Shown piece by piece: positions 40,272-48,780 of a stretch of 64,000 nucleotides of DNA. Position 1 is the stretch's first letter; the number at the start of each line of letters is the position of its first letter. This DNA comes from Pectobacterium atrosepticum. GTDB taxonomy: Bacteria; Pseudomonadota; Gammaproteobacteria; Enterobacterales; Enterobacteriaceae. Where the stretch lies: NCBI GenBank assembly GCA_019056595.1, contig CP036163.1, forward strand, positions 2,294,001 to 2,358,000. Direction: 5' to 3'. The translations under genes were made by a program, and so were the position numbers. Under the pieces are notes generated by a model that searched no databases, had not been told where the DNA came from, and worked only from the letters and a program-made list of their open reading frames with translations.

Positions 40272-41288
40272 TTAGCTTGCCTGCTCCAGAGAAATCGCGT
40301 TGCCCAGCCAGCGATCCAGATCGTGCCACACACTGCTGTCCGTGAGATTACGCTCCGCCAGCCACTCTTCGTTAAACACCGTGTGCAGGTATTTTTCACC
40401 GCCGTCGGCGATCGCCAGTACGACGTTGCCGCCGATACGATCCTGATAGATCAACTCCAGCGCTTTATAGATCACCCCGCCCGTCGAACCGCCGACCAGC
40501 AGTCCGTAATTCCGTGCGACATAGCGTGCCGTTTCAAACGCTTGTGCATCTGAAACCTGTTCGCCGCAGTCGATGCAGCTGTAATCCAGCACTAACCCCA
40601 CGGTGTCCCCTGCTGGCGTACCGGTGCCGGACTGATAATAAGGCTTACCGGGGTGGCCAAAGACGATAGAGCCAACCGGTTCAACGGCAATGGTCGCAAT
40701 ATCCGGGTTATGGACTTTCAGGCCGTGCGAGATACCAGTCATCGAGCCGCCCGTGCCCACGCAGCCGACAAACGCGTCAATCTTGCCAATCTGGCTGAAC
40801 AGCTCACGGACAAAATCGGCATAGCCGCCCGCATTCGCCGCATTATCCGACTGGTTCATAAACACCGCGCCGGGAATTTCCTCCGCCAGCTGTGCCGCCA
40901 TACGCTGGCGCTCCACCACCGCCACTTCATCTTCGCCGTAGTCGCCGGAGACATAGCGAATTTCCGCGCCGAGCGCGCGCATGATGGCAATCTTATCCTG
41001 TGCCGCATGATGATCGACCACGGCGATAAAGCGCAGACCGTATTCAATCGACGCCAGCGCCAGCCCGATACCGGTATTCCCCGATGACGACTCGACAATC
41101 GTGCCGCCGGGACGGATTTTTCCTGACTTCAGTCCGGCGACAATCATGTTTCTCGCCATGCGATCCTTCATGCTGCCGCCGGGGTTGTTCTTCTCCACTT
41201 TTAAAAACAAACGCGTATCCCCATAGGGGACGGGAATTTGTATAACGGGCGTATTACCAATCAAATCAGTTACTTTATTCAGGATCAT
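40272..41288 (-). CDS. SbnA-like PLP synthase (cysteine synthase family), proposed 2,3-diaminopropionate pathway enzyme
   Basis: 338 aa from ATG 41288 (MILNKVTDLIGNTPV), with GGAG upstream; a frame to 41312 overlaps the previous stop. Fold-type II PLP enzyme: PLP lysine in NNPGGSMKDRMA (about 38), ESSSGNTGIGLA (about 68) and GTGGSMTGISHGL (about 177). SbnA joins O-phosphoserine to glutamate; housekeeping CysK/CysM instead use O-acetylserine and sulfide. The GGSMKDRMA form and the siderophore context favour the SbnA-type role. Gaps of 13 bp to the decarboxylase gene and 10 bp to the opine dehydrogenase gene indicate one transcript. Confidence 0.8.
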   Translation of the reverse strand: MILNKVTDLIGNTPVIQIPVPYGDTRLFLKVEKNNPGGSMKDRMARNMIVAGLKSGKIRPGGTIVESSSGNTGIGLALASIEYGLRFIAVVDHHAAQDKIAIMRALGAEIRYVSGDYGEDEVAVVERQRMAAQLAEEIPGAVFMNQSDNAANAGGYADFVRELFSQIGKIDAFVGCVGTGGSMTGISHGLKVHNPDIATIAVEPVGSIVFGHPGKPYYQSGTGTPAGDTVGLVLDYSCIDCGEQVSDAQAFETARYVARNYGLLVGGSTGGVIYKALELIYQDRIGGNVVLAIADGGEKYLHTVFNEEWLAERNLTDSSVWHDLDRWLGNAISLEQAS

Positions 41289-41301
41289 GGTTCTGCTCCA
41301 T

Positions 41302-42705
41302 TCAGTTATCACTGGAAAAAATCAGCTCACCTTTCTTACCTTTGAAAGCACACAGGCGCGCAGGCAGCGGATGCCGATGAAACGCGTTCTCCAGCAGGTC
41401 CATCTGGTATCCCGCCGTATTCGCGTAAATCAGTAAATCGCCTGGCTGCGGCACGGTTTGAAAATGAATCAATCGGTTCGTAATGACATCGTCGTCCAGA
41501 CAGCTGTGTCCGGCGATCCAGGCTTTACCAGGCGTCGGACGTGTGTCTTTTTTGACGGAAAAAACATGCAGAGGATCAATCAAAAACTCAGAGTTAAACC
41601 AAGTCTCGCACGCGCTAAAGCTGCTACCTTCGACAAACACGACGTGGTTGCCATCCGGCTGACGGCGCGTTCGCGTGACGCGAAACACGGTAATCGCACT
41701 TTGGTCGGCCAGACTGCGCCCCGGCTCAATGGCCAGAATCAGGCCGTGCTGTTTTAGTATGTTCGCCACGCAATGCTGCCCGATTGAGGCTGACAAGAAT
41801 GCCTCAAGATAGTCGGCTGCCGAGCGCTCGCCGCCATACGGGTAAAACGAGGTCGGCACCTGACCGTGGCGGTAATCCGCCTCATTCTGCTCCGCCAAAT
41901 ATGCCTGATAGCGAGAAGCGGAAAGATATTGAATCGGCAATCCACCGCCGATATCAATCATAGTGGGCTGCAAACCCCGTGACCGCGCCCGCTCCAGTAA
42001 TGGCAGCACCTCAGCCAATGCGGCCACGCGTGTATCGGGAGCATAGCCGCCCAGATGGAAATGGAAGCCTTCAAGATGAAGCACATCCTGTCTGGTGCTT
42101 AACGTCTCCAGACAGCGTGCGACTTCATCGGCCAACATGCCAAAACGGCTGGCCTGTGCGAACGACGGGCGATAGCGCAGCAGTACCCGCACCGGTTTCG
42201 TCACGCGCAACAACGCCGCCAACGCCAGCACGTCGTCGAACTCTTCCGGTGAATCCAGCACGATAAGCGCACGATGATGAACCAGCTCAGTCAGAAACTC
42301 GCGCGTTTTTGCCGGGCCGGTGGCGCACAGCCGCGCGCCGTCGCAGCCTGCTCGCAGGGCATCTTTCAGTTCCTGCAAGCTGGAGACATCCACGCCGATG
42401 CCCGCGTTGACAGCCGCCTGTACCAGCCCCGGTGATTTGTTCACCTTCGCGCCGTAGTACAGGCGGCAGTCCACATCGTGACGCTGCAACACGGTTCGCA
42501 ATGCCGCGATATTGTTGGTAACGGTGTGCGGCCAGACAATATTCAATGGCGACCCATACTGCTCAACCAGCCATGACAGCCTTTGCGGCGAGTTGAAAAG
42601 GAACTGCTCAATCTCACTATCCAGATAAGGCGTCAGTCTTTCAGGCCAGTGGGCCTGCGTGACAGCGGGGGAAGACACTGCGGCAAAGCTAAACAGGTTG
42701 CTCAT
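41302..42705 (-). CDS. PLP-dependent decarboxylase, type III fold (SbnH/AcsE/PvsE-like)
   Basis: 467 aa. Alanine-racemase-fold PLP enzyme: PLP lysine in LYYGAKVNKSPGL (about 82-94), glycine-rich TMIDIGGGLPIQYL (about 252), the EPGRSL phosphate loop (about 326) and a C-terminal C-x-D-D-type site (HSCLDDDV, about 398). Relatives decarboxylate diaminopimelate, ornithine or citryl-diaminopropionate. In siderophore operons SbnH makes the diaminoethane unit after coupling to citrate. Preceded by AAGGAGATAGCG. A role in trimming the diamino acid is inferred from context. Confidence 0.85.
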   Translation of the reverse strand: MSNLFSFAAVSSPAVTQAHWPERLTPYLDSEIEQFLFNSPQRLSWLVEQYGSPLNIVWPHTVTNNIAALRTVLQRHDVDCRLYYGAKVNKSPGLVQAAVNAGIGVDVSSLQELKDALRAGCDGARLCATGPAKTREFLTELVHHRALIVLDSPEEFDDVLALAALLRVTKPVRVLLRYRPSFAQASRFGMLADEVARCLETLSTRQDVLHLEGFHFHLGGYAPDTRVAALAEVLPLLERARSRGLQPTMIDIGGGLPIQYLSASRYQAYLAEQNEADYRHGQVPTSFYPYGGERSAADYLEAFLSASIGQHCVANILKQHGLILAIEPGRSLADQSAITVFRVTRTRRQPDGNHVVFVEGSSFSACETWFNSEFLIDPLHVFSVKKDTRPTPGKAWIAGHSCLDDDVITNRLIHFQTVPQPGDLLIYANTAGYQMDLLENAFHRHPLPARLCAFKGKKGELIFSSDN

Positions 42706-42746
42706 CGCTATCTCCTTAACGTTCGGTTCCTGAAAAATACCTATCC

Positions 42747-44942
42747 TTAGAAATCAACCGCCACGGACAGCATCAGCGTCCGCGGCGTTCCTTGCGATAC
42801 CGTGCTGAATGACGTCACGCCAGACCAGTAATTGCGGTCAAAAGCGTTAAGGACATCTGCACGGAACGTGGTAGGGGCGTTATAGATTCGCGTCTTGTAA
42901 CGTGCGCCGAAATCAACGGTGGTCCAGGAAGGAATAGACTGGGTATTGATGGTGTTGACGTTCTGCTTCCCGTTATGGATGACGTTGGCGTTCAGCGTCA
43001 GATCGCGCAGGAACGGCAGGTCATATTCCACCCCAGCGTTAGCCTGAAAACGCGACGTGCCCGGCGCGCGCTTGCCCTGCGCACCCAGCGTCACGCTTTT
43101 GGTCAACTCAGCATCCAGCAGCATCACGCCGCCGGTCAGACGCAGATCCTCCAGCGGTGAACCGACCACATCCAGCTCGACACCCCGATTGCGCTGTTCG
43201 TTGGCTTCAACAAACGTGCCGTTAACCAGCGCACCGCTCGGCTTGGTGATCTGGAAAACGCTCAGCGTAGAGATCGTCCCCAACGCATCCACTTTCACCC
43301 CGGCTTCATACTGTTTGCTCTTATACGGAGCAAGTACCTGCCCCGGATTACTTGCATTCGCTGGCGCAATATCCCCTTTGCTCAGCCCCTCAATGTAGTT
43401 GGCATAGAGCGAGACGTGCTGCCAGGGCTTAACAACTACACCCACCATCGGCGTTATCGCATTTTTGTCGTAAGACGATGAAGGTGCGCTATTGCCGGGA
43501 ACAAAGTTATCCGACTTGATCTGCTGATAACGCAGCCCACCTGTAATCTGCAGCGCATCGTTCCAGAAGCCGAGCGTATCCGCCAACGCGATACCTGAAA
43601 GCGCAGTAGAAGAGCGTTTATACGCGCTTGGCGGAGCAGCGACATTTTGTGCAGGTGAAGAAACCGGATTATAAATATTCGAGCTAATCGCTGTTCCGTT
43701 GCCAATGCCGGTCGCCTGACGATCGCGATAGTAGCTGGTCTGTGCCGACAGCTTGTGCGTCACCGAGCCAGTTTCCACATCCGCCCGAACACCAGTCGCC
43801 AGCGTATAGCGGCTGGTGGTAAAGCGATAATTCCCTACGGCGGAACTCACATCGCCGTTGTTATTCGTGACCTGCGGCACCTGCTCCGACAGTCGGCTCA
43901 CGTGCGCGCTGGAACCGCCCAGATCGGTAAACCAGGTGACGTTATCCGCCAGATCGTATTCGGTATGCAGCAACACCGACTGATCTTTGGAATGCCAGAA
44001 GCCCCACGGCTGAGAAATGTTGGTGTTGCCATCTGGTGCATCAGGCACCGTCACCCCCGCCGCGAACGAATAAGGGCGAGACGGCGCACGCGTTTTCAGG
44101 TGCTGAGTGATGAGATCCAACGTGGCACGGAAACGTTCTGATGAGAAATCCAGCCCAAGTGCGCCGACCTGTGTGCGCTTGTCGCTGCCGTCCCACACCG
44201 TGTCGCCGTAGCCATAGTTGCCGTTAAAACGCACGCCGAGCAGATTGTTATTGTCCAACGCATAAACGCGGGAAATATCCGCATGCTGCGTGAACTGGGA
44301 ATCAGACTGCCAACTGGTGGTGAGGCGAGTCAGGTTACCTACGGTGGTCGGGCGTTTAGTGACGGCGTTAATCACGCCACCCACGCTGCTGTTCGGGGAC
44401 AGCCCATATAGCAGCGCCGACGGCCCTTTCAGCACCTCAACTCGTTCAATGTAGTCGGTCATCAACTGATAGTTGGGCGCGACACCGTAGACGCCGTTCA
44501 TGGCGATATCGCTCAGGTTACCTTCGTTGAGAGGGAAACCGCGGATGTAGTAAGAATCCAGCAGCCCGCCCTGCGAACTGCTGACGCGCACCGAGGCGTC
44601 ATGTGCGACCACCTGCCCCAGCGTCTGTGCTTGTTTGTTTTCAATAAACGATGAGGTCATGTTGCTGACGTTAAACGGCGTATCCATGACATCCTTTTTG
44701 CCCAGCAGCCCCGTACTGGACGATCGCGCCGACATGCCGCCCGCCACCAGCCCCTGTGCAGCCTCGGCGTCTTTGGCTTCCACCACGATAGTGGAATCAT
44801 CGCGTTCTCCCGTTGCCGCCTGCACGGGTATCGCGATTCCGCTCAGCATAGCGATCGCCGCCGTTATGGCGACGCCCAACGTAGAAGGAATGGGAAAATG
44901 GCGCTTCCCGGTAGACGGCGTGAAGTTCTTCCTGGCGTTCAT
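42747..44942 (-). CDS. TonB-dependent ferric-siderophore receptor
   Basis: 731 aa from ATG 44942 (MNARKNFTPSTG); a TTG at 44963 is also in frame. Long signal peptide (GVAITAAIAMLSGIAIPVQA), a TonB box-like stretch STIVVEA, plug domain with DSYYIRGFPLNEGNLSDIAMNGVYG and YIERVEVLKGPSALLYGLSPNSSVGGVINAVTKRP, then a 22-strand barrel ending in SVAVDF with a terminal Phe. It resembles FhuA/FoxA/FecA-class siderophore receptors. Second gene of the operon, so the ligand is probably the ferric product of the pathway. Confidence 0.95.
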   Translation of the reverse strand: MNARKNFTPSTGKRHFPIPSTLGVAITAAIAMLSGIAIPVQAATGERDDSTIVVEAKDAEAAQGLVAGGMSARSSSTGLLGKKDVMDTPFNVSNMTSSFIENKQAQTLGQVVAHDASVRVSSSQGGLLDSYYIRGFPLNEGNLSDIAMNGVYGVAPNYQLMTDYIERVEVLKGPSALLYGLSPNSSVGGVINAVTKRPTTVGNLTRLTTSWQSDSQFTQHADISRVYALDNNNLLGVRFNGNYGYGDTVWDGSDKRTQVGALGLDFSSERFRATLDLITQHLKTRAPSRPYSFAAGVTVPDAPDGNTNISQPWGFWHSKDQSVLLHTEYDLADNVTWFTDLGGSSAHVSRLSEQVPQVTNNNGDVSSAVGNYRFTTSRYTLATGVRADVETGSVTHKLSAQTSYYRDRQATGIGNGTAISSNIYNPVSSPAQNVAAPPSAYKRSSTALSGIALADTLGFWNDALQITGGLRYQQIKSDNFVPGNSAPSSSYDKNAITPMVGVVVKPWQHVSLYANYIEGLSKGDIAPANASNPGQVLAPYKSKQYEAGVKVDALGTISTLSVFQITKPSGALVNGTFVEANEQRNRGVELDVVGSPLEDLRLTGGVMLLDAELTKSVTLGAQGKRAPGTSRFQANAGVEYDLPFLRDLTLNANVIHNGKQNVNTINTQSIPSWTTVDFGARYKTRIYNAPTTFRADVLNAFDRNYWSGVTSFSTVSQGTPRTLMLSVAVDF

Positions 44943-45024
44943 CAACAAAGTTATCCATCTCAAAATGAGGATTGAAAAAGATGCTCCCGTTTTTTAGCCT
45001 GTGAGGCAGGAGCATCGCCATACA

Positions 45025-46926
45025 TCACGGCTCGATGCGAGTTTCTTCTCCTTCCGTGAGGAAGGGGTTGCTCAGGCCGTGCTGAATCCGGTAGTCGCGG
45101 TATTCCTGGATATGCATGCGCAATAGCGAGCGCGTATACCAAGGCTGGGTCAAAAACATGTCACGTTCGGTCTGCCACACATCGCCATCAACGCGCGATT
45201 TCACTGCGTCAAACGCCGCGGCGGTTTCCTCTTTCATCACCTGCCACAGCCGGGCATCGGCAAAGCCGTATTCCACGCTGAGCGCCAGCGCCAATTCGTG
45301 CAGGTGACTGACAAAACAGGCATCGACGACAAACATCCGCACCGGCTCGATATCGCCTTCAAACACCGTGGGCAGAATGCCGGGCCAGATGTAGGGTTGC
45401 AGGTGATAGCCGCGCTGACTCAGCAGCGGCGCGTAGGTGCGTCCGTCGCCGAAATCGCGGATTAATAGCCCCTGCGCGACGCCTTCAGGCGAAAAGAGGA
45501 TCTGGCTGTTCTGCTGATGTGCTTCCAGCCCAATGCCATACAGCAGATAGATAGCGATGACAGGACGGGTCACAGCACGCACGTATTGACGGAACCACGC
45601 TTCTGCACCAAGCCCAGACAGCGTAACCAGCTCGGTGAATAATGGTTGGTCGCGGTGAGGCAGCGCCGTAAACAGCGTGGCGACGGTTACGGGCAGCGCG
45701 CCGTCGGAGCGTTCATAGACGCGCGCATCACGGAAGACGACGGAGAGGTGTTTGCCCAGTGCGTCATCCTGATGAACCGCATGTTTGTAGTGGAATGCGG
45801 CCTCTTCGCGGAAAAACGCCAGCCGCTGCTCGAACCCGCCCTCCTGCGCCAGAATCGCTTCGATAATGGTGCTAATGCGCGGTCCCATGTGGATCGATTT
45901 TGCCTGTAGGCTGCGCATTTCACTGGTCATCCAGATGGCGACAGGCAATTTGATGAAAGGTGAAGAAGGTGGCTCAACGGGCAAGACGGTACGGAACGAC
46001 ATCCCCGGCAGCGTGATGAGATCGGGACCATCGGTGAGCAAAATCCCTTCAGCGATCTCGTCCGCGTAATGGGATTTCACCCAGTTTTCCAGATGCCAAC
46101 TGTGGATTGGCAGCGGAAGCCACTGCGTCTCATCCAGCCCTTGTTGATTCAAGCGCTGCTTCCAGTCCTGCCAGAGCGCGGGGAACGCCTGAGCAAACCA
46201 CTGATGAAAATCATCGACGTGCGGCATGCATTCCACATACGCCATATCACGGCGCAGCGCGGTAATACGCAACGGCACACGAGCATTGAATTCTGGCGAC
46301 AGCAGTTGGACGTCTTCGTCACTCAGGCCCGGACGGGATTTCCAGGTGGGGTAATAGGGATGCCCTTCCAGCGATCCCCACTGGTCGAGCAACATCGCGG
46401 CATCGCGAATACTTCGCTGCCGACGCAGCCACTGCGTGAAATATTCCTGCCCATCCTGCCGCATGGCATCAGCGACTTCAGCACGCCATTGGCACCGATA
46501 GCGCCGGGCGTTGGTATCATTACGGATACTGTTGCCAACATCTTTTTTCAGGCCATTAATGCCGCTTTCTTCAGGATGGAAATCAAAACTATCGCGGAGT
46601 AAATCAATCAACTGTTCGTGGTCAGTGACGGGAAAAGACGCCCCTTGGGAATTAATGTGATAAACATTTCCATTATTAATATAAGTATTTGCCGGCGCCG
46701 AATAAATATCATCAAACTTCAGTTCACCGTTGCTTCCGCGCAAAGAAAACGTTGCACGACCGGAATTAACCTCAGTAAAAATCAGGTTATATTTATTCAA
46801 AATACCCTCAGCAAAAAAGCAGCGAATCAATCGCCTTAACGCATTTTTATTTGAATAATCAGAGAAAAAGTCATCTGAAATTTTCCGTATATCCCTGTGT
46901 TCAACTGCGTCTGCCTTGATATTCAT
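45025..46926 (-). CDS. NRPS-independent siderophore (NIS) synthetase, IucA/IucC family
   Basis: 633 aa from ATG 46926 (MNIKADAVEH), with GGGGAG five bases upstream; a GTG at 46932 is less likely. IucA/IucC signatures: GHPYYPTWKSRPG (about 190), PIHSWHLEN (about 280), the ATP/citrate region KLPVAIWMTSEMRSLQAKSIHMGPRIS (about 330-356), GIGLEAHQQNSQI (about 475) and LIRDFGDGRTY (about 495). These enzymes adenylate a citrate-type carboxylate and condense it with an amine or alcohol. It is the only such synthetase in the window, whereas staphyloferrin B and achromobactin loci each have three, so it would have to act repeatedly or make a simpler product. First gene of the operon. The first 130 codons are AT-rich. 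Confidence 0.93.
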   Translation of the reverse strand: MNIKADAVEHRDIRKISDDFFSDYSNKNALRRLIRCFFAEGILNKYNLIFTEVNSGRATFSLRGSNGELKFDDIYSAPANTYINNGNVYHINSQGASFPVTDHEQLIDLLRDSFDFHPEESGINGLKKDVGNSIRNDTNARRYRCQWRAEVADAMRQDGQEYFTQWLRRQRSIRDAAMLLDQWGSLEGHPYYPTWKSRPGLSDEDVQLLSPEFNARVPLRITALRRDMAYVECMPHVDDFHQWFAQAFPALWQDWKQRLNQQGLDETQWLPLPIHSWHLENWVKSHYADEIAEGILLTDGPDLITLPGMSFRTVLPVEPPSSPFIKLPVAIWMTSEMRSLQAKSIHMGPRISTIIEAILAQEGGFEQRLAFFREEAAFHYKHAVHQDDALGKHLSVVFRDARVYERSDGALPVTVATLFTALPHRDQPLFTELVTLSGLGAEAWFRQYVRAVTRPVIAIYLLYGIGLEAHQQNSQILFSPEGVAQGLLIRDFGDGRTYAPLLSQRGYHLQPYIWPGILPTVFEGDIEPVRMFVVDACFVSHLHELALALSVEYGFADARLWQVMKEETAAAFDAVKSRVDGDVWQTERDMFLTQPWYTRSLLRMHIQEYRDYRIQHGLSNPFLTEGEETRIEP

Positions 46927-47087
46927 AACCACTCCCCATACCGATAAAACAAGTAAGAATTGATTGCCGTAACGTATAAAAGGGTGTCATTAGATCTCGG
47001 GTTAACACATCCCGAAACTTAATAAAAATGTCGCGATAGATAGATTGAAAAATAATGAAAGGAAAGCTAGCATACCACTAACCTCAA

Positions 47088-47110
47088 TGTAAATAGGTAT
47101 CATTCTTATT
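47088..47110. promoter_or_regulatory. Fur-like box in the divergent siderophore promoter region
   Basis: TGTAAATAGGTATCA (47088-47102) matches the 7-1-7 Fur consensus at 10 of 14 positions, and the overlapping segment to 47110 (ATTCTTATT) extends the AT-rich repeat pattern. It lies 67 bp before the CitE-like start and 160 bp before the NIS synthetase start. Moderate evidence only. Confidence 0.5.
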
Positions 47111-47176
47111 CGCAATTAATTGGTTACATTTTTATAAATTCATTTTTAATCAATGAAATAAGTAAAGGAGAACAGC

Positions 47177-48058
47177 ATGGAACACGCTAAGACCTACCTC
47201 TTCGTGCCTGGAAATGCGCCTCATCGCTTTGAACATGCCATCCGCTGTGGAGCCGATGCTGTGATATTTGATCTGGAAGATGCTGTTCATCCTGATGAAA
47301 AAAACCAGGCCAGAGAAAATATTATCCAGTGGTATGAAAACGATACTCCCGTCTCTGAAGTAAATTGCAAAAAATATATACGTTTAAATAAACTTGGATC
47401 ATCGGAATTCAATCAAGATGTCGAGCTTCTAAATAGACTGAGTAACAAAGCGAGATTAAGAAATAAAACCGCAGCCAGACATAAAATAGCCACACAGGAA
47501 ATTGTCTTACCCAAAATAGAGTCAGCAGCAATGCTGAATGAAGCACGGGAAATGATAAATCGTAATAGATTGGAAAACGTGAATATTATTGCGATTATTG
47601 AGACTGCTCGGGGATTACATAATGCGGAAGAAATTTGTGCCGCAGGTGTAGAAAGAGTGGCATTTGGTTCATTGGATTTCTCACTCGATATCCATTGCGA
47701 TCAATCCCTGCATGCATTGCTGTATGCCAGAAGCCGTATTGTACTGGCGTCCAGACTGGCCGATTTACCGCCGCCAATAGATTGCGTTAACCCCGATTTC
47801 ACACATCATGACCGAGTGCTAGCTGACGCACTACATGCACGCTCGCTCGGCTTCTCGGCCAAACTCTGTATCCATCCCTCGCAGATCGAGGTCGTTCAGC
47901 AGGCTTTCACGGCAGATCGTAGCAAAATAGACTGGGCAAAACAGGTTTTGAAAGCGGCCGAACACAGCTACGCTTTCCAGATAAACGGCGAGATGGTGGA
48001 CTTACCTGTCATTGAGCAGGCCAGACAGCTCTTACGAGCACAAAATTCGGATGGCTAA
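47177..48058 (+). CDS. CitE-like (HpcH/HpaI superfamily) lyase/aldolase
   Basis: 293 aa with AAGGAG upstream. CitE family motifs: LFVPGNAPHRFEHAIRCGADAVIFDLEDAVHPDEK (9-43), the substrate/metal Glu in VLPKIESAAM (about 118) and IIAIIETARGLHN (about 140), FGSLDFSLD (about 171) and LCIHPSQI (about 233). Such proteins cleave or form citrate- or malate-type CoA esters. It is divergent from the siderophore operon and shares its control region. SbnG, the citrate-forming enzyme of staphyloferrin B loci, belongs to the same superfamily, so it may supply citrate or a citrate analogue. The first 175 codons are AT-rich and the rest has normal composition. Confidence 0.78.
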   Translation: MEHAKTYLFVPGNAPHRFEHAIRCGADAVIFDLEDAVHPDEKNQARENIIQWYENDTPVSEVNCKKYIRLNKLGSSEFNQDVELLNRLSNKARLRNKTAARHKIATQEIVLPKIESAAMLNEAREMINRNRLENVNIIAIIETARGLHNAEEICAAGVERVAFGSLDFSLDIHCDQSLHALLYARSRIVLASRLADLPPPIDCVNPDFTHHDRVLADALHARSLGFSAKLCIHPSQIEVVQQAFTADRSKIDWAKQVLKAAEHSYAFQINGEMVDLPVIEQARQLLRAQNSDG

Positions 48059-48103
48059 ACCAGTTTCAGGCGACGTCGCGTTTTTCACATCAGCGATGAA
48101 ACT

Positions 48104-48121
48104 GCCCGGTGTGAGCCGGGC
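48104..48121. terminator. Small GC hairpin between convergent CitE-like gene and greB
   Basis: GCCCGG-TGTGAG-CCGGGC, 6-bp stem, between the two stops; T-runs are poor. Weak terminator candidate for either gene. Confidence 0.4.
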
Positions 48122-48126
48122 TACGC

Positions 48127-48606
48127 TCATGATTTAACGTAATCAATCGCGTTGATGAACCACTCGCGCGGGCCGTCTGGCGTGTTCACGGTGAACTCCT
48201 CATCGACTGCTTTTTTCAGCATCGCGCGTGCCATCGGGGAATCGATCGAAATATAGTCTTTACTGTCACCGTAGATCTCGTCAGGACCGACAATCCGCAA
48301 GCGCTTCACATCACCTTGCTCATTTTCGATCTCTATCCAGGCACCAAAAAATACGCTGCCATCCTGCTGCGGTGAATAATCAACAATTTTCAATTCCGCC
48401 AGACACTTTCTCAGATAGCGCACACGGCGATCGATCTGACGTAATAAACGCTTATTGTAGGTGTAGTCCGCATTTTCTGAGCGATCCCCTAGGCTGGCAG
48501 CCCAGGAAACAATTTTGGTAATTTCCGGGCGCTTTATATTCCAGAGATGCTCATGTTCTGCCCGCAGTTTGTCATACCCCTCACGGGTAATCAGATTGGT
48601 TTTCAA
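48127..48606 (-). CDS. greB: Transcript cleavage factor GreB
   Basis: 159 aa (E. coli 158). N-terminal coiled coil with the catalytic acidic tip GDRSENADYTYNKR (about 40-53) and the C-terminal FKBP-like domain (GPDEIYGDSKDYISIDSPMARAMLKK). It rescues backtracked RNA polymerase. In E. coli greB lies next to ompR, divergent from it, with tex following on the same strand. Here it is 12 kb away from ompR on the same strand as ompR, and opposite to tex. Confidence 0.97.
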   Translation of the reverse strand: MKTNLITREGYDKLRAEHEHLWNIKRPEITKIVSWAASLGDRSENADYTYNKRLLRQIDRRVRYLRKCLAELKIVDYSPQQDGSVFFGAWIEIENEQGDVKRLRIVGPDEIYGDSKDYISIDSPMARAMLKKAVDEEFTVNTPDGPREWFINAIDYVKS

Positions 48607-48780
48607 GTCAGTAACCCCATTAGGCGCTTAGTGCATATGCCGTTCTTCAATATGTTCACGTTCAAAAAATCACGCGTTCATTACACAGATTTACAGTTTT
48701 GGCTAATAATCTATCAACAGACATAAATATGTCATTTCTATCCCGTACTTTTAGCCACGGAGAGCTACGGAGAACGATTT

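Noticed and set aside
36163-46926. Achromobactin or aerobactin locus
   Set aside because: Achromobactin needs three NIS synthetases (AcsA, AcsC, AcsD), aerobactin needs two plus a lysine monooxygenase and an acetylase; only one synthetase and neither of the latter enzymes is here.
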